From an uncultured Clostridia bacterium (GTDB taxonomy: Bacteria > Bacillota > Clostridia > Lachnospirales > Cellulosilyticaceae), in the NCBI GenBank assembly GCA_937921505.1, contig CAKZUB010000010.1:89633-153632 (forward strand): 64,000 nucleotides of DNA. Reading direction: 5' to 3'. Position numbers and translations under genes: made by a program. Positions 36,026-44,810 of this stretch are shown here, piece after piece. The notes under the pieces are model-generated. The model did no database searches, was not told the origin of the DNA, and worked only from the letters and a program-made list of their open reading frames with translations. Each line of letters opens with the position of its first letter. Position 1 is the first letter of the stretch.

Positions 36026-36037
36026 TGGAACGTTACA
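36026..36037. promoter_or_regulatory. LacI-type operator, copy 2
   Basis: TGGAACGTTACA, identical to the copy at 34948-34959 and sharing two more bases on its right side. It lies 25 bases before the GH4 start codon. Confidence 0.75.
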
Positions 36038-36062
36038 CATATCTTTTTTAGGAGGTTTTTAT

Positions 36063-37328
36063 ATGAAAGGTTTTAAATTTACAATTTCTGGAGCAGGAAG
36101 TACATATACACCCGAGCTCATAGAAGGATTGGCACAAAAAAAAGAAAGTTTACCTGTAAGAGAAATAATGCTTCATGACATTGATGAAAAACGACTTGAC
36201 ATTATGGAAGGTTTTTGTAAAAGATATGTAAAAGAATTAGGGTTAGACGTTACGATTAACAAGACGACAGATCTTGCAAGAGCAGTTGAGGGCGCATATT
36301 TTGTAAACACACAGATAAGAGTTGGAGGCAATGAAGCACGCGTGCTAGATGAAAAAATCCCTCTAAGTCACGGGCTTATTGGTCAAGAAACAACAGGAGC
36401 GGGTGGTTTTATGAAGGCTATGCGGACCATTCCTGTTATGCTTAATCTAGCAAAAACTATAGAAAAATATAGCCCTGATGCATGGATTGTCAATTATACA
36501 AATCCTACAGGATTGGTTTCAGAGGCTGTCACAAGATACACAAACGCTAAGATTGCAGGATTTTGCTCAGGTGGGATTTTTCCTAAAATGTGGGCAAAAA
36601 AATCTATGGGAATAGAATATGACCGGGTTCGCTATGATTATGTCGGGCTTAATCATATGAATTTTATATATAATATTTCTATTGATGGCCGGGCTGCAAC
36701 AGAAGAAGAATTTATTCATATTGCAAAAGCGAACCCTGAGATTGATCTAGAGTTAGTTAAATTATTAAATGCAATTCCAAGTCCCTATTTACAATATTAT
36801 TATCATACACATAGAAAGCTTGATCAATTTAAAAATGCCCAATATACAAGAGGTCAGCAAGTTATGATGATGGAAAAAGAAATATATTCAGCTTATGCAG
36901 ATGAAAAAATATCAACCAAACCCGAAGCTTTAAATAAACGCGGAGGCGGAGGCTATTCTGATGTTGCTATGGGATTTTTAGATGCTGTATACAATGATCA
37001 AGATACATGGATGATAGTGAATGTACCTAATAATGGTGCTGTTGATTTCCTTCCTGATTCTGCAGTTGTTGAGATAGGTTGTCTTGTAAATGGTGTAGGG
37101 ATGCAGCCACTTAAAGTTAAGAATGTGCCACCAATGGTGTGGGGATTAATCAGTGAAGTTAAAAATTACGAGCAGCTAGCCGTTGAAGCTGCTGTTGAAG
37201 GTGATATCAATAAAGCAAAACTTGCTTTGATGGCTCATCCATTAGTTAGAGATTATAATCTTATTGAGAAAATGTTGCCAGAACTCATGGAAGCGAACAA
37301 AGCCTATTTACCCCAGTTTTATAAATGA
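36063..37328 (+). CDS. GH4 family 6-phospho-glycosidase (6-phospho-beta-glucosidase-like)
   Basis: NAD- and Mn-dependent hydrolase of 421 residues. The N-terminal Rossmann segment (TISGAGSTYTPELI) binds NAD; Cys168 in GFCSGG and His198 in GLNHMNF are the metal ligands. NYTNPTGLVSEAV and the 6-phosphate-binding start fit the phospho-beta-glucosidase branch. GH4 enzymes act by a redox elimination mechanism on 6-phosphorylated disaccharides. The start is the ATG at 36063 after AGGAGG. No PTS transporter is present; instead a kinase gene follows, so the substrate may be phosphorylated after ABC import. Confidence 0.85.
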   Translation: MKGFKFTISGAGSTYTPELIEGLAQKKESLPVREIMLHDIDEKRLDIMEGFCKRYVKELGLDVTINKTTDLARAVEGAYFVNTQIRVGGNEARVLDEKIPLSHGLIGQETTGAGGFMKAMRTIPVMLNLAKTIEKYSPDAWIVNYTNPTGLVSEAVTRYTNAKIAGFCSGGIFPKMWAKKSMGIEYDRVRYDYVGLNHMNFIYNISIDGRAATEEEFIHIAKANPEIDLELVKLLNAIPSPYLQYYYHTHRKLDQFKNAQYTRGQQVMMMEKEIYSAYADEKISTKPEALNKRGGGGYSDVAMGFLDAVYNDQDTWMIVNVPNNGAVDFLPDSAVVEIGCLVNGVGMQPLKVKNVPPMVWGLISEVKNYEQLAVEAAVEGDINKAKLALMAHPLVRDYNLIEKMLPELMEANKAYLPQFYK

Positions 37329-37356
37329 TTAAAATGCAGAGGAAGAGGGAGATATT

Positions 37357-38352
37357 TTGAATTATGTTTTGGGAATTGACCAAGGCGGAACCAAGACAGT
37401 CGCACTGATTTCTGACACTCTTGGGAATTTTTTAGGAGTTGGATTTGCGGGCGCTGGGAATTATGCGGTTACAGGAATTGACGATGCTATGAGTCAAGTA
37501 AAGCTAGCTGTGGACAAAGCCCTAGATCAAGCGGGTGTTAAAATAGAACAATGTATACATATAGTTGGTGGCATTTCGGGAGCTGATTTTCCCTTTGAAT
37601 ATACTTTGATACAAAATAGCATGGCAAAAGTGCTGAATGTAAAAGTTAAAACAATAAAGATTGTTAATGACTGTATGATTGCGATGCGAGCAGCCACAAC
37701 CAAAAACTACGGAGCTGTTATTTGCGCTGGAACGGGTTTGAATTGTGGTGTAAAAGCTCCAAATGGAGAATCCTTTATATTTGGGTATTATATTGATGAT
37801 GAATATCAAGGGGGTAGTGCAATCGGTAAAAAAATTATGCAGTCAGTATTTGAAAGCCATACAGGTGTGATCAAATCAACGACACTTACTTCTAGGGTGC
37901 TTGCAAACTTCAACAAAGAATCAATTGATGAGTTACTAATTGATTATGTAAACAAAAAAATTGATATGAAAGAAATTAATGACCTGGTACATCTAGCGAT
38001 AGATTGTGCTGAAAAAGGTGATATGATTTCAAATGAAATATTAAAGTCATTTGGAGAAAATTCAGCGCGATTTGTTATTGCTGGTTTAAAGCGTTTTGAC
38101 ATGCTGCAAGAAGAAGTTGAGGTTGTTATATCCGGAAGCATTTTTAAATGCAGATTACCCATTATAAAAACTGCATTTGAAGAAAAAGTAAGGCGCCATG
38201 CTTCGCAGGTTATTATTTTAGATTCAAGGTATGAACCTATTGTTGGAGCTATAATAATGGCTTTAGAAGAGTTTGGAGAGGGTGGATACTCTCGGGAAGT
38301 TGAAAATAATCTTAATAGTTCAGTCGTAAAATGCGATTTATTAAGATTATAA
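37357..38352 (+). CDS. BadF/BadG/NAGK-type sugar kinase
   Basis: Kinase of 331 residues from the BcrAD/BadFG superfamily, which includes N-acetylglucosamine kinase. It has the phosphate motif GIDQGGTKTVALISD, a VGGISGAD segment, NDCMIAM, CAGTGLNCG and a C-terminal VISGSIF. The start is a TTG at 37357 behind GAGGAAGAGGGAG; no ATG fits. It lies between the GH4 gene and the third importer. The partner NagB-like deaminase suggests an amino sugar such as GlcNAc or glucosamine, or a disaccharide containing one, as substrate. Confidence 0.83.
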   Translation: MNYVLGIDQGGTKTVALISDTLGNFLGVGFAGAGNYAVTGIDDAMSQVKLAVDKALDQAGVKIEQCIHIVGGISGADFPFEYTLIQNSMAKVLNVKVKTIKIVNDCMIAMRAATTKNYGAVICAGTGLNCGVKAPNGESFIFGYYIDDEYQGGSAIGKKIMQSVFESHTGVIKSTTLTSRVLANFNKESIDELLIDYVNKKIDMKEINDLVHLAIDCAEKGDMISNEILKSFGENSARFVIAGLKRFDMLQEEVEVVISGSIFKCRLPIIKTAFEEKVRRHASQVIILDSRYEPIVGAIIMALEEFGEGGYSREVENNLNSSVVKCDLLRL

Positions 38353-38364
38353 ATATTATGGAAT

Positions 38365-38391
38365 ATAATTATTACAAATAGTAATTATTAT
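38365..38391 (+). promoter_or_regulatory. Perfect AT-rich inverted repeat before the binding protein gene
   Basis: An 11-bp stem (38365-38375 with 38381-38391) with a 5-base spacer ends 23 bases before the ATG at 38415. It could be an mRNA stabiliser or regulator site. Confidence 0.5.
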
Positions 38392-38414
38392 AAAAAATAT
38401 GAGGAGGAATTTTT

Positions 38415-39752
38415 ATGAACAGAAAAATAATGAAGAGCCTAGCGGTTATCAGTACACTTGCAATGATTTTTTCGGTGGCTGGCTGCGGCAAAGCAAATGA
38501 TACGAAAGAAAGCAGTGCAGGAGGAAACAATAAAGAAGCATCAACAAAACAAGAAAACAAAGCAGCATCAGATGAAAAAATTACACTCGACTTATGGCAC
38601 ATTTGGCCAGCAGATGGAGGAGACAGGGCAGTAATTAATGCTTATGTGGAAGAATTTGAAGCGAAACACCCCAATGTGACAATAAATCAAGATGCTTCTG
38701 ATACTGAGAGCTATAAAACGAAATTAAAAGTAGCATTTTCAGGTGGCGGATTACCAGATGTATATTTTACATATGGCGCAGGATTTTCTAAGCCATTTGT
38801 TGAATCAGGCAAGGTTATGGCTTTAGATGATTTAATATCTTCTGAAACAAGATCAAGACTTCTAGATGGGATAGAGTCCAATTATATCTATGATGGAAAA
38901 CTGTATGGACTTCCTATAAAAATGTGGGCTGGTGTGATGTATTGCAATCAAGAATTATTTGATCAAGCTGGACTAGAATTACCAAAGAACTGGGATGAAC
39001 TACTCACATGTGTTGATACATTTAGAGCTAAAGATATTACACCAATGACGCTAGGTGGAAAAGATGGGTGGCACCCTGCGATGTATTTTGATATGCTAGC
39101 GGTAAGAGAAGCGGGTGTTGATGGTGTCATTTCAGCAATGAACGGAGAGAAATCTTTTAATGATCCGGAATTTATAGAAGCAGCAACCAAGTTTAAAACA
39201 CTTGTTGATCGCAAGGCATTTCCGAATGGCTTTGAAGGTTTAGGTGCACAAGAAGCACAAGCAGAATTTTTAATGGGACGTGTCCCAATGTATTTTAATG
39301 GTAGTTGGCTTACAGGAAATATTCAAGATGATGAAAACCAAGTAAAAGATAAAATAGTTCCTATACCATTTCCAAATACATCTAATGGTACAGCAGAATT
39401 TACAGGCGGAGCAATTGATGGTTATAGCGTAAGCAACGAAACGAAATATCCAGAACTAGCTGTAGAATTTATGGTTGGTTTAGCAGAATACCAATCAAAT
39501 GCTTCTTATTTAAAAGGAGCTGGTATTTCAGTATGGAAATCAGACGTAGATGAGTCACAAATCAACCCTGTTCTAACTCAAATTACTTCTCTTTTAAAAG
39601 AGGCAAAAGGCTACAGTTTAGCATGGGACACACAACTTTCAGGAGCAGATATTGATACTTATTTAAGAACTTTGCAAGAATTACAAGGAGGAGCAAGAAC
39701 TCCGCAGGAATTTGTTGATATATTACAAAATAATTTATCTGTGGCAAAATAG
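38415..39752 (+). CDS. Extracellular sugar-binding lipoprotein (family 1)
   Basis: Binding lipoprotein of 445 residues. The signal peptide ends in lipobox SVAGC with Cys24 acylated, then a Lys/Glu/Asn-rich linker. The mature protein starts ITLDLWHIWP and includes GLPDVYFTYGAGF, KLYGLPIKMWAGVMY and MYFNGSWLTGN, typical of family 1 carbohydrate-binding proteins. GAGGAGG lies before the ATG. It serves the two permeases that follow within the GH4/kinase/deaminase operon. Confidence 0.9.
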   Translation: MNRKIMKSLAVISTLAMIFSVAGCGKANDTKESSAGGNNKEASTKQENKAASDEKITLDLWHIWPADGGDRAVINAYVEEFEAKHPNVTINQDASDTESYKTKLKVAFSGGGLPDVYFTYGAGFSKPFVESGKVMALDDLISSETRSRLLDGIESNYIYDGKLYGLPIKMWAGVMYCNQELFDQAGLELPKNWDELLTCVDTFRAKDITPMTLGGKDGWHPAMYFDMLAVREAGVDGVISAMNGEKSFNDPEFIEAATKFKTLVDRKAFPNGFEGLGAQEAQAEFLMGRVPMYFNGSWLTGNIQDDENQVKDKIVPIPFPNTSNGTAEFTGGAIDGYSVSNETKYPELAVEFMVGLAEYQSNASYLKGAGISVWKSDVDESQINPVLTQITSLLKEAKGYSLAWDTQLSGADIDTYLRTLQELQGGARTPQEFVDILQNNLSVAK

Positions 39753-39787
39753 ATAATAACTTGAGGTGCTACGAAAGGAGTGATTTT

Positions 39788-40672
39788 TTGGATAAAGTAT
39801 TGAGAGATAAAAAAGCGATTGCCCTTTTTGTACTGCCTGGGTTAGCTATCTTCGTTTTTGTAATTCTGGTTTCTATTATCCAATCCTTCAGATACAGTCT
39901 GTTGGATTGGAATGGAATTACCGCCCCAACCTTTGTTGGCATTGATAATTATATAAGGCTCTTTACAGATCAAAATACAAATTTTATTGGAGCGATTAAA
40001 AATTCTCTTATACTTGCAGGCTTATCAGTTTTTGTTCAACTTCCAATTTCTTTATTTTTGGCGTTGATATTGGCGATGGGGGTAAGAGGAGAAAAGTTTT
40101 ACAGAACTATTTATTTTTTGCCCGTTATTATATCTACAGTAATTATTGGGCAATTGTGGATGAAAATTTATCATCCATCATATGGTTTACTCAATTCACT
40201 TTTAGATTTTGTAGGTCTAGGAGCTTTGAAGCATGAATGGCTTGCAAAAACAGACACCGCACTTGGGGCTACGTTTGTTCCTATGATTTGGCAATATATA
40301 GGCTACCATATGTTGCTAATCTATACTGCAGCCAAGTCCATTTCGGCTGAAATATACGAAGCAGCAAGGGTTGATGGTGCAAATAACTTTACCATTGCAG
40401 CCAAGATCACATTACCACAGATTATTCCAATGCTAAAAACATGTGTGATTTTTGCTGTTATTGGATCACTCAAAGCATTTGATTTAATTTATATACTGAC
40501 AAGGGGCGGCCCGATGAATGCTACAGAGGTTCCAAGTACACTCATGTATAACAGCATTTTTGTTAAATATGGCTACGGCTCTGGGAGTGCAATGGCAATA
40601 TTTATTATCGTTGAATGTCTGATCTTTACACTATTAATACAAAAACTATTTCCAAAAGAAGTTTTGGACTAA
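39788..40672 (+). CDS. Sugar ABC transporter permease (MalF/UgpA type)
   Basis: Membrane protein of 294 residues, six predicted helices, with EAA loop YEAARVDGANNFTIAAKITLP and the tract YILTRGGPMNATEV typical of MalF/UgpA. The start is a TTG at 39788, eight bases after AAAGGAG; a longer frame from a TTG at 39761 runs across the ribosome site. It forms the pore with the next gene product. Confidence 0.88.
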   Translation: MDKVLRDKKAIALFVLPGLAIFVFVILVSIIQSFRYSLLDWNGITAPTFVGIDNYIRLFTDQNTNFIGAIKNSLILAGLSVFVQLPISLFLALILAMGVRGEKFYRTIYFLPVIISTVIIGQLWMKIYHPSYGLLNSLLDFVGLGALKHEWLAKTDTALGATFVPMIWQYIGYHMLLIYTAAKSISAEIYEAARVDGANNFTIAAKITLPQIIPMLKTCVIFAVIGSLKAFDLIYILTRGGPMNATEVPSTLMYNSIFVKYGYGSGSAMAIFIIVECLIFTLLIQKLFPKEVLD

Positions 40673-40687
40673 GGGGGGGAAGGAACT

Positions 40688-41545
40688 GTGGCAAAGAAAG
40701 AAAAAACAACATCAGGAGTAGTAACCAAAGTGACTCCAAGCTATATTATCGTGCAGAGTATTCTTATAATATTTGCATGTATACAACTTTTTCCGCTACT
40801 TTGGCTTTTAACTTTTTCCTTCAAATCAAATCCTGAGCTTTTTGGAGATAATATTATTGGTCTTCCAAGAGAATGGTTATGGTCAAATTATCAACAAGTT
40901 TTTACTGGGACTAGGATTGGTACGTATTTTCTAAACAGTGTTTTTGTTACAACGCTAACAGTAATAATAGCAGGTTTCTTTTCAGCAACTGCGTCATATG
41001 CAATTACGCGGATGAGATGGAGATTTAGCAAGACGGTGTATACGGTATTTCTGCTCGGACTTATGATACCTGTTCATTCAGCATTACTTCCTTTATTTAT
41101 AACTCTAAAACCTGTTCTAAATTCACATATTGCATTAATAATACCTTATATAGGGTTTGCTATGCCTTTGTCTATCCTCATTTTAAGCGGTTTCATGGGC
41201 GGTATTCCAAGAGAAATGGAAGAAGCAGCTTTTATTGATGGCGCAAGTATCTATAAAGTGTTTTCCGTAATAATCCTGCCACTTATAAAGCCTGCGCTTG
41301 CAACGATTTCAATCCTTACATATCTTTCATCATGGAATGAACTGATGTTTGGAATTACCTTTATAAACAAAGAAGCCTTAAAAACACTTCCTTATGGCAT
41401 AATGAGCATGGTAGGGCGTTATACCACGAATTGGGGACCGATAGGGGCTGGCCTTGTGATTGCAACAATTCCAACGATAATATTGTATGTTTTCATGAGC
41501 GAACAAATACAACAAAGCCTTTCGGCAGGTGCTGTAAAAGGATAA
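40688..41545 (+). CDS. Sugar ABC transporter permease (MalG type)
   Basis: Membrane protein of 285 residues with EAA loop MEEAAFIDGASIYKVFSVII and the C-terminal SLSAGAVKG signature. The start is GTG at 40688, behind GGGGGGAAGG. It is 15 bp after the first permease gene. No ATPase gene is present in the operon. Confidence 0.88.
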   Translation: MAKKEKTTSGVVTKVTPSYIIVQSILIIFACIQLFPLLWLLTFSFKSNPELFGDNIIGLPREWLWSNYQQVFTGTRIGTYFLNSVFVTTLTVIIAGFFSATASYAITRMRWRFSKTVYTVFLLGLMIPVHSALLPLFITLKPVLNSHIALIIPYIGFAMPLSILILSGFMGGIPREMEEAAFIDGASIYKVFSVIILPLIKPALATISILTYLSSWNELMFGITFINKEALKTLPYGIMSMVGRYTTNWGPIGAGLVIATIPTIILYVFMSEQIQQSLSAGAVKG

Positions 41546-41563
41546 TGGAAGGAGAAACGAACA

Positions 41564-42469
41564 ATGTTAAATAAACTATGCCCTTGTCCATATATACCAT
41601 GCAAAGTGCGCGGAAATTGTCAAGCGTGTGCAACAAAAAATATGAAAGATAATGATATTATGAACTGCGCAGAACGTATTGCAATTAAGAAGTATGGGAT
41701 GGTAAAACCCGTTACGCCTATCAACACAATCCGTTGCAGTGACTCTAGAGATGTGGCATACAAAACAGCTTTGAAAATAAAAGAATGCGTAGATAAAAAA
41801 CCAAATGCATTGTTTTGTTTTCCGGCTGGAAGTACAGCGGTAGAGACGTATCAAATACTTAAAGAAATGTGTGATAAAGGAGAGGTGGATTTTTCAAAAG
41901 CAAAATTTGTAGCTTTAGACGAATGGTGGGGTCTTGGAGATAATCCAGAAAACTGTACTCACTTTATGAAAAGAAATTTCTACGAACCTTTAAAAATTAA
42001 GCCTGAACAAGTCATGTTTTTTGATGTTTTATCAGAGGATGCGAAAAGTGAATGTGAAAAAATAGATAAATTTATATTTGAAAATGGCAAGATTGATTTT
42101 CTGCTTTTAGGGATTGGAATGAATGGTCATATAGGATTAATTGAACCCAATACAACCTGGGATAGTTACACCTTAGTTGTAGAATTAGACGAAGTTACAA
42201 AGAGTGTTGGACAAAAGTATTTTTCAAGTGGCACCCCTTTGACACAAGGAATTACTATAGGCATGAAGCATGTTTTTGAAAGTCAAACAGTTGTTTTACA
42301 AGTTTTTGGAGAAAAAAAGGCAAGTATTTTAAAAAGAACTACAGAGTGTCAGCCAGACTTTGATGTGCCGGCCTCAGTTTTGAAATTATTACCCGATTCT
42401 TATATTATTGCTGATCAAAAGGCTTTGAGTTTGGTAAATGAAGAGCATATTAAACTTATTAATTTATGA
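41564..42469 (+). CDS. NagB-like glucosamine-6-phosphate deaminase with Cys-rich N-terminus
   Basis: Protein of 301 residues. From about residue 40 it matches glucosamine-6-phosphate deaminase/6-phosphogluconolactonase: FCFPAGSTAVETYQIL, the active-site Asp in VALDEWWGL and the His/Glu pair in GIGMNGHIGLIEP. It would convert glucosamine 6-phosphate to fructose 6-phosphate and ammonia. Residues 6-22 form an extra Cys motif (C-x-C-x4-C-x5-C-x2-C), probably metal-binding, which ordinary NagB lacks. AAGGAG lies before the ATG. It is the last gene of the operon, and its family links the whole operon to amino sugars. Confidence 0.82.
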   Translation: MLNKLCPCPYIPCKVRGNCQACATKNMKDNDIMNCAERIAIKKYGMVKPVTPINTIRCSDSRDVAYKTALKIKECVDKKPNALFCFPAGSTAVETYQILKEMCDKGEVDFSKAKFVALDEWWGLGDNPENCTHFMKRNFYEPLKIKPEQVMFFDVLSEDAKSECEKIDKFIFENGKIDFLLLGIGMNGHIGLIEPNTTWDSYTLVVELDEVTKSVGQKYFSSGTPLTQGITIGMKHVFESQTVVLQVFGEKKASILKRTTECQPDFDVPASVLKLLPDSYIIADQKALSLVNEEHIKLINL

Positions 42470-42477
42470 TAAACCAA

Positions 42478-42518
42478 AAAAAGGCGAGAGACTTAGAAAA
42501 AAGTCTCTCGTCCTTTTT
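42478..42518 (+). terminator. Strong intrinsic terminator
   Basis: A 10-bp GC-richer stem (42485-42494 with 42501-42510) is flanked by A7-type and T5-type arms that extend the pairing. It ends the 36063-42469 operon. Confidence 0.85.
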
Positions 42519-42546
42519 AGATTTAAAATTAAAGTAGAAAAGGTAT

Positions 42547-42574
42547 TTGATTCAAGTTGAGTAAGGAATATAAT
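42547..42574 (+). promoter_or_regulatory. Promoter before the DUF1861-GH130 genes
   Basis: TTGATT (42547-42552) and TATAAT (42569-42574) are 16 bases apart, about 90 bases before the start codon at 42665. Confidence 0.6.
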
Positions 42575-42664
42575 ATAATCAATATATGAAGTTAATGACG
42601 ATTTAAAATAAATTTTGTTATAAATTGCACATAAAAATTAAGCATTTTGAGAAGGGGTATATAA

Positions 42665-43621
42665 ATGAAGCAAAATAAACATAAAACATGTGAAAATCTG
42701 TTACTTGAATTTAACTTTAAAAATATACGTGACCATTCAAGTCAAATACAGTTTGATTTAGGGGAGAATGATTCAAGAGATATTTACAATATCTCAGCTC
42801 CATTTACATGGGGCGGCGAAACACTTATAGCAGGACGGGTAGAAGCAAGAGACAGTGAGAATTCAGAGGTTATCTTCTTTATAGAAGATAATAAGAAGTG
42901 GAAACCAAGAAATGGCTACCCAGTACTTAACTTACAAGATCCTTTTGTTACTCAAATAGGAAAAGAGCTTGTAGTTGGTGGGGTGGAAATCTATGATGAT
43001 CCTATAAAACCAGGGTATTTAGCTTATCGAACAGTCTTCCTAAAAGGAGAAAGTATTGATAAACTAGAACGCTTTGCCAAAGGCCCAGAGAAAATGAAAG
43101 ATATTCGCTTGCTTCAATTAGAAGAAAACAAAATCTTAGTTTTTACAAGACCACAGGGCGAAATAGGTGGAAGAGGAACTATTGGGTATACAGTGATTAA
43201 TAGTTTAGAAGAGTTAACGCAAGAAGCTATCCAAAAAGCTACACTTCTAGATAGACAGTTTATTAAAGAAGAATGGGGTGGAGCAAATGAACTCCACAAA
43301 CTCAAAAATGGACTTGTTGGTGTACTTGCGCATATCGCAAGGTTTGATGAAGAGGGTAATAGACATTATTATTCAAGTGTTTTTGTATTTGATCCTGCAA
43401 CAGGAGATTACACACCAATGCGATTAATTGCTATAAGAGATAACTTTGAAAAAGGTGCTTATAAGAGAAAAGATTTGATTGATGTTATCTTTAGTGGAGG
43501 GTTGGTGAGAGAGGAGAGTGGCAAAGCAATATTATACTGTGGTGTAAGTGATGCAGAGGCACATAGAATCACAATAGACGATCCATTTATAGAATATGAA
43601 AACAGCCGAATGATAAAATGA
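42665..43621 (+). CDS. DUF1861 family protein (five-bladed propeller, GH130-associated)
   Basis: Protein of 318 residues, no signal peptide. Repeated strands such as IYNISAPFTWGGETLIAGRV, LQDPFVTQIGKELVVGGVE and DIRLLQLEENKILVFTRPQG identify DUF1861 (PF08950), a propeller-fold family related to the GH43/GH130 clan. GAAGGGG precedes the ATG. It is transcribed with the GH130 gene that follows. The role is not established; acting on or binding the same manno-oligosaccharides is a reasonable inference. Confidence 0.8.
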   Translation: MKQNKHKTCENLLLEFNFKNIRDHSSQIQFDLGENDSRDIYNISAPFTWGGETLIAGRVEARDSENSEVIFFIEDNKKWKPRNGYPVLNLQDPFVTQIGKELVVGGVEIYDDPIKPGYLAYRTVFLKGESIDKLERFAKGPEKMKDIRLLQLEENKILVFTRPQGEIGGRGTIGYTVINSLEELTQEAIQKATLLDRQFIKEEWGGANELHKLKNGLVGVLAHIARFDEEGNRHYYSSVFVFDPATGDYTPMRLIAIRDNFEKGAYKRKDLIDVIFSGGLVREESGKAILYCGVSDAEAHRITIDDPFIEYENSRMIK

Positions 43622-43694
43622 CAGATATTCAAACTGCTTTAACAGAAAAAGCTATGGCACCATACTATGATTTATGCTTGAATAGGAGGCCTAC

Positions 43695-44774
43695 ATGATA
43701 AATGTAACAAGATGCAATCAAAATCCACTTTTAGTACCGGCAGATGTTAAACCAAGTAAAGAAAATTTTAAGGTTGATGGGGTATTTAACTGTGGCATAG
43801 CAAAGTACAAAGATGAAGTGATTTTAGTTTGTAGAATAGCTGAATCAGTATACAATGAAGATGAGAAAGTCATTAAAGTGCCCATTGTCATTCGTAAAAA
43901 GGGCATAGATGAAATAGAGGTAATAAGTATTAATAAGGATGAACATCCAGAATATAATTACTCGGATACAAGATCTATAGGGCTATTAGATGCAAAAGGA
44001 CAAAGAAAAACAGTGTATCTTACTTCTTTATCACATATTCGCCTGGCAAGGTCAAAAGATGGTATCAACTTTACAATAGATGAAAAACCATTTATATTTC
44101 CAAATGCAGCAGAAGAAAGCTGGGGGATGGAAGATCCGAGAGTAACAGAGATTGATGGTACATATTATATCAATTATACTTCTGTTACAGCTAACGGTGC
44201 GGCAACATCTCTTATTAGTACAACGGATTTTATAAGTTATACAAGGCACGGTATTATTTTTGCACCTGAGAATAAAGATGTAACGATTTTTCCTGAAAAA
44301 ATAGGAGAAAGATATGTGGCTTTTAATAGACCAGTACCTTGTGCTATTGGAAGTCCAGATATGTGGATTGCAGAATCACCAGACCTTGTTCATTGGGGTA
44401 AGCAAAAGCATTTCTACGGTGTGAGCGCAGATGAAAGCTGGGAAAATGGTAGAATTGGTGGTGGTGCTGTGCCGTTTAAAACAGAAAAAGGATGGATTAA
44501 AATTTATCATGCAGCAGACAAAACAGACCGCTATTGCTTAGGAGCATTTTTATTAGATGCTAAAGAACCAAACAAGGTGATTGCAAAAACCAATGTACCT
44601 ATTTTAGAGCCTGATGCTATTTATGAAAAAGAAGGCTTCTTTGGCAATGTAGTGTTTACGTGTGGCTGCTTATTTGAAAAGGATACAGCTATTATTTACT
44701 ACGGAGCAGCAGACGATAAAATTTGCAGGGTGGATATCAAAATAGAAGAGATCTATAAAGCACTAGGTGTTTAA
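43695..44774 (+). CDS. GH130 beta-mannoside phosphorylase-like enzyme
   Basis: Five-bladed propeller enzyme of 359 residues. Diagnostic pieces are NPLLVPADVKPS, the catalytic Asp in WGMEDPRVTEIDG, YYINYTSV, and the phosphate-binding region FPEKIGERYVAFNRP. GH130 enzymes cleave beta-1,4- or beta-1,2-mannosides with phosphate, giving mannose 1-phosphate. Together with the GH2 beta-mannosidase and ManA this supports mannan-derived sugars as substrates. AGGAGG lies before the ATG. The subfamily (mannosyl-glucose, mannobiose or N-glycan type) cannot be assigned here. Confidence 0.88.
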   Translation: MINVTRCNQNPLLVPADVKPSKENFKVDGVFNCGIAKYKDEVILVCRIAESVYNEDEKVIKVPIVIRKKGIDEIEVISINKDEHPEYNYSDTRSIGLLDAKGQRKTVYLTSLSHIRLARSKDGINFTIDEKPFIFPNAAEESWGMEDPRVTEIDGTYYINYTSVTANGAATSLISTTDFISYTRHGIIFAPENKDVTIFPEKIGERYVAFNRPVPCAIGSPDMWIAESPDLVHWGKQKHFYGVSADESWENGRIGGGAVPFKTEKGWIKIYHAADKTDRYCLGAFLLDAKEPNKVIAKTNVPILEPDAIYEKEGFFGNVVFTCGCLFEKDTAIIYYGAADDKICRVDIKIEEIYKALGV

Positions 44775-44810
44775 GCTACATAAAAATGAAGCAAAGTAAG
44801 GTGAAGTTGT

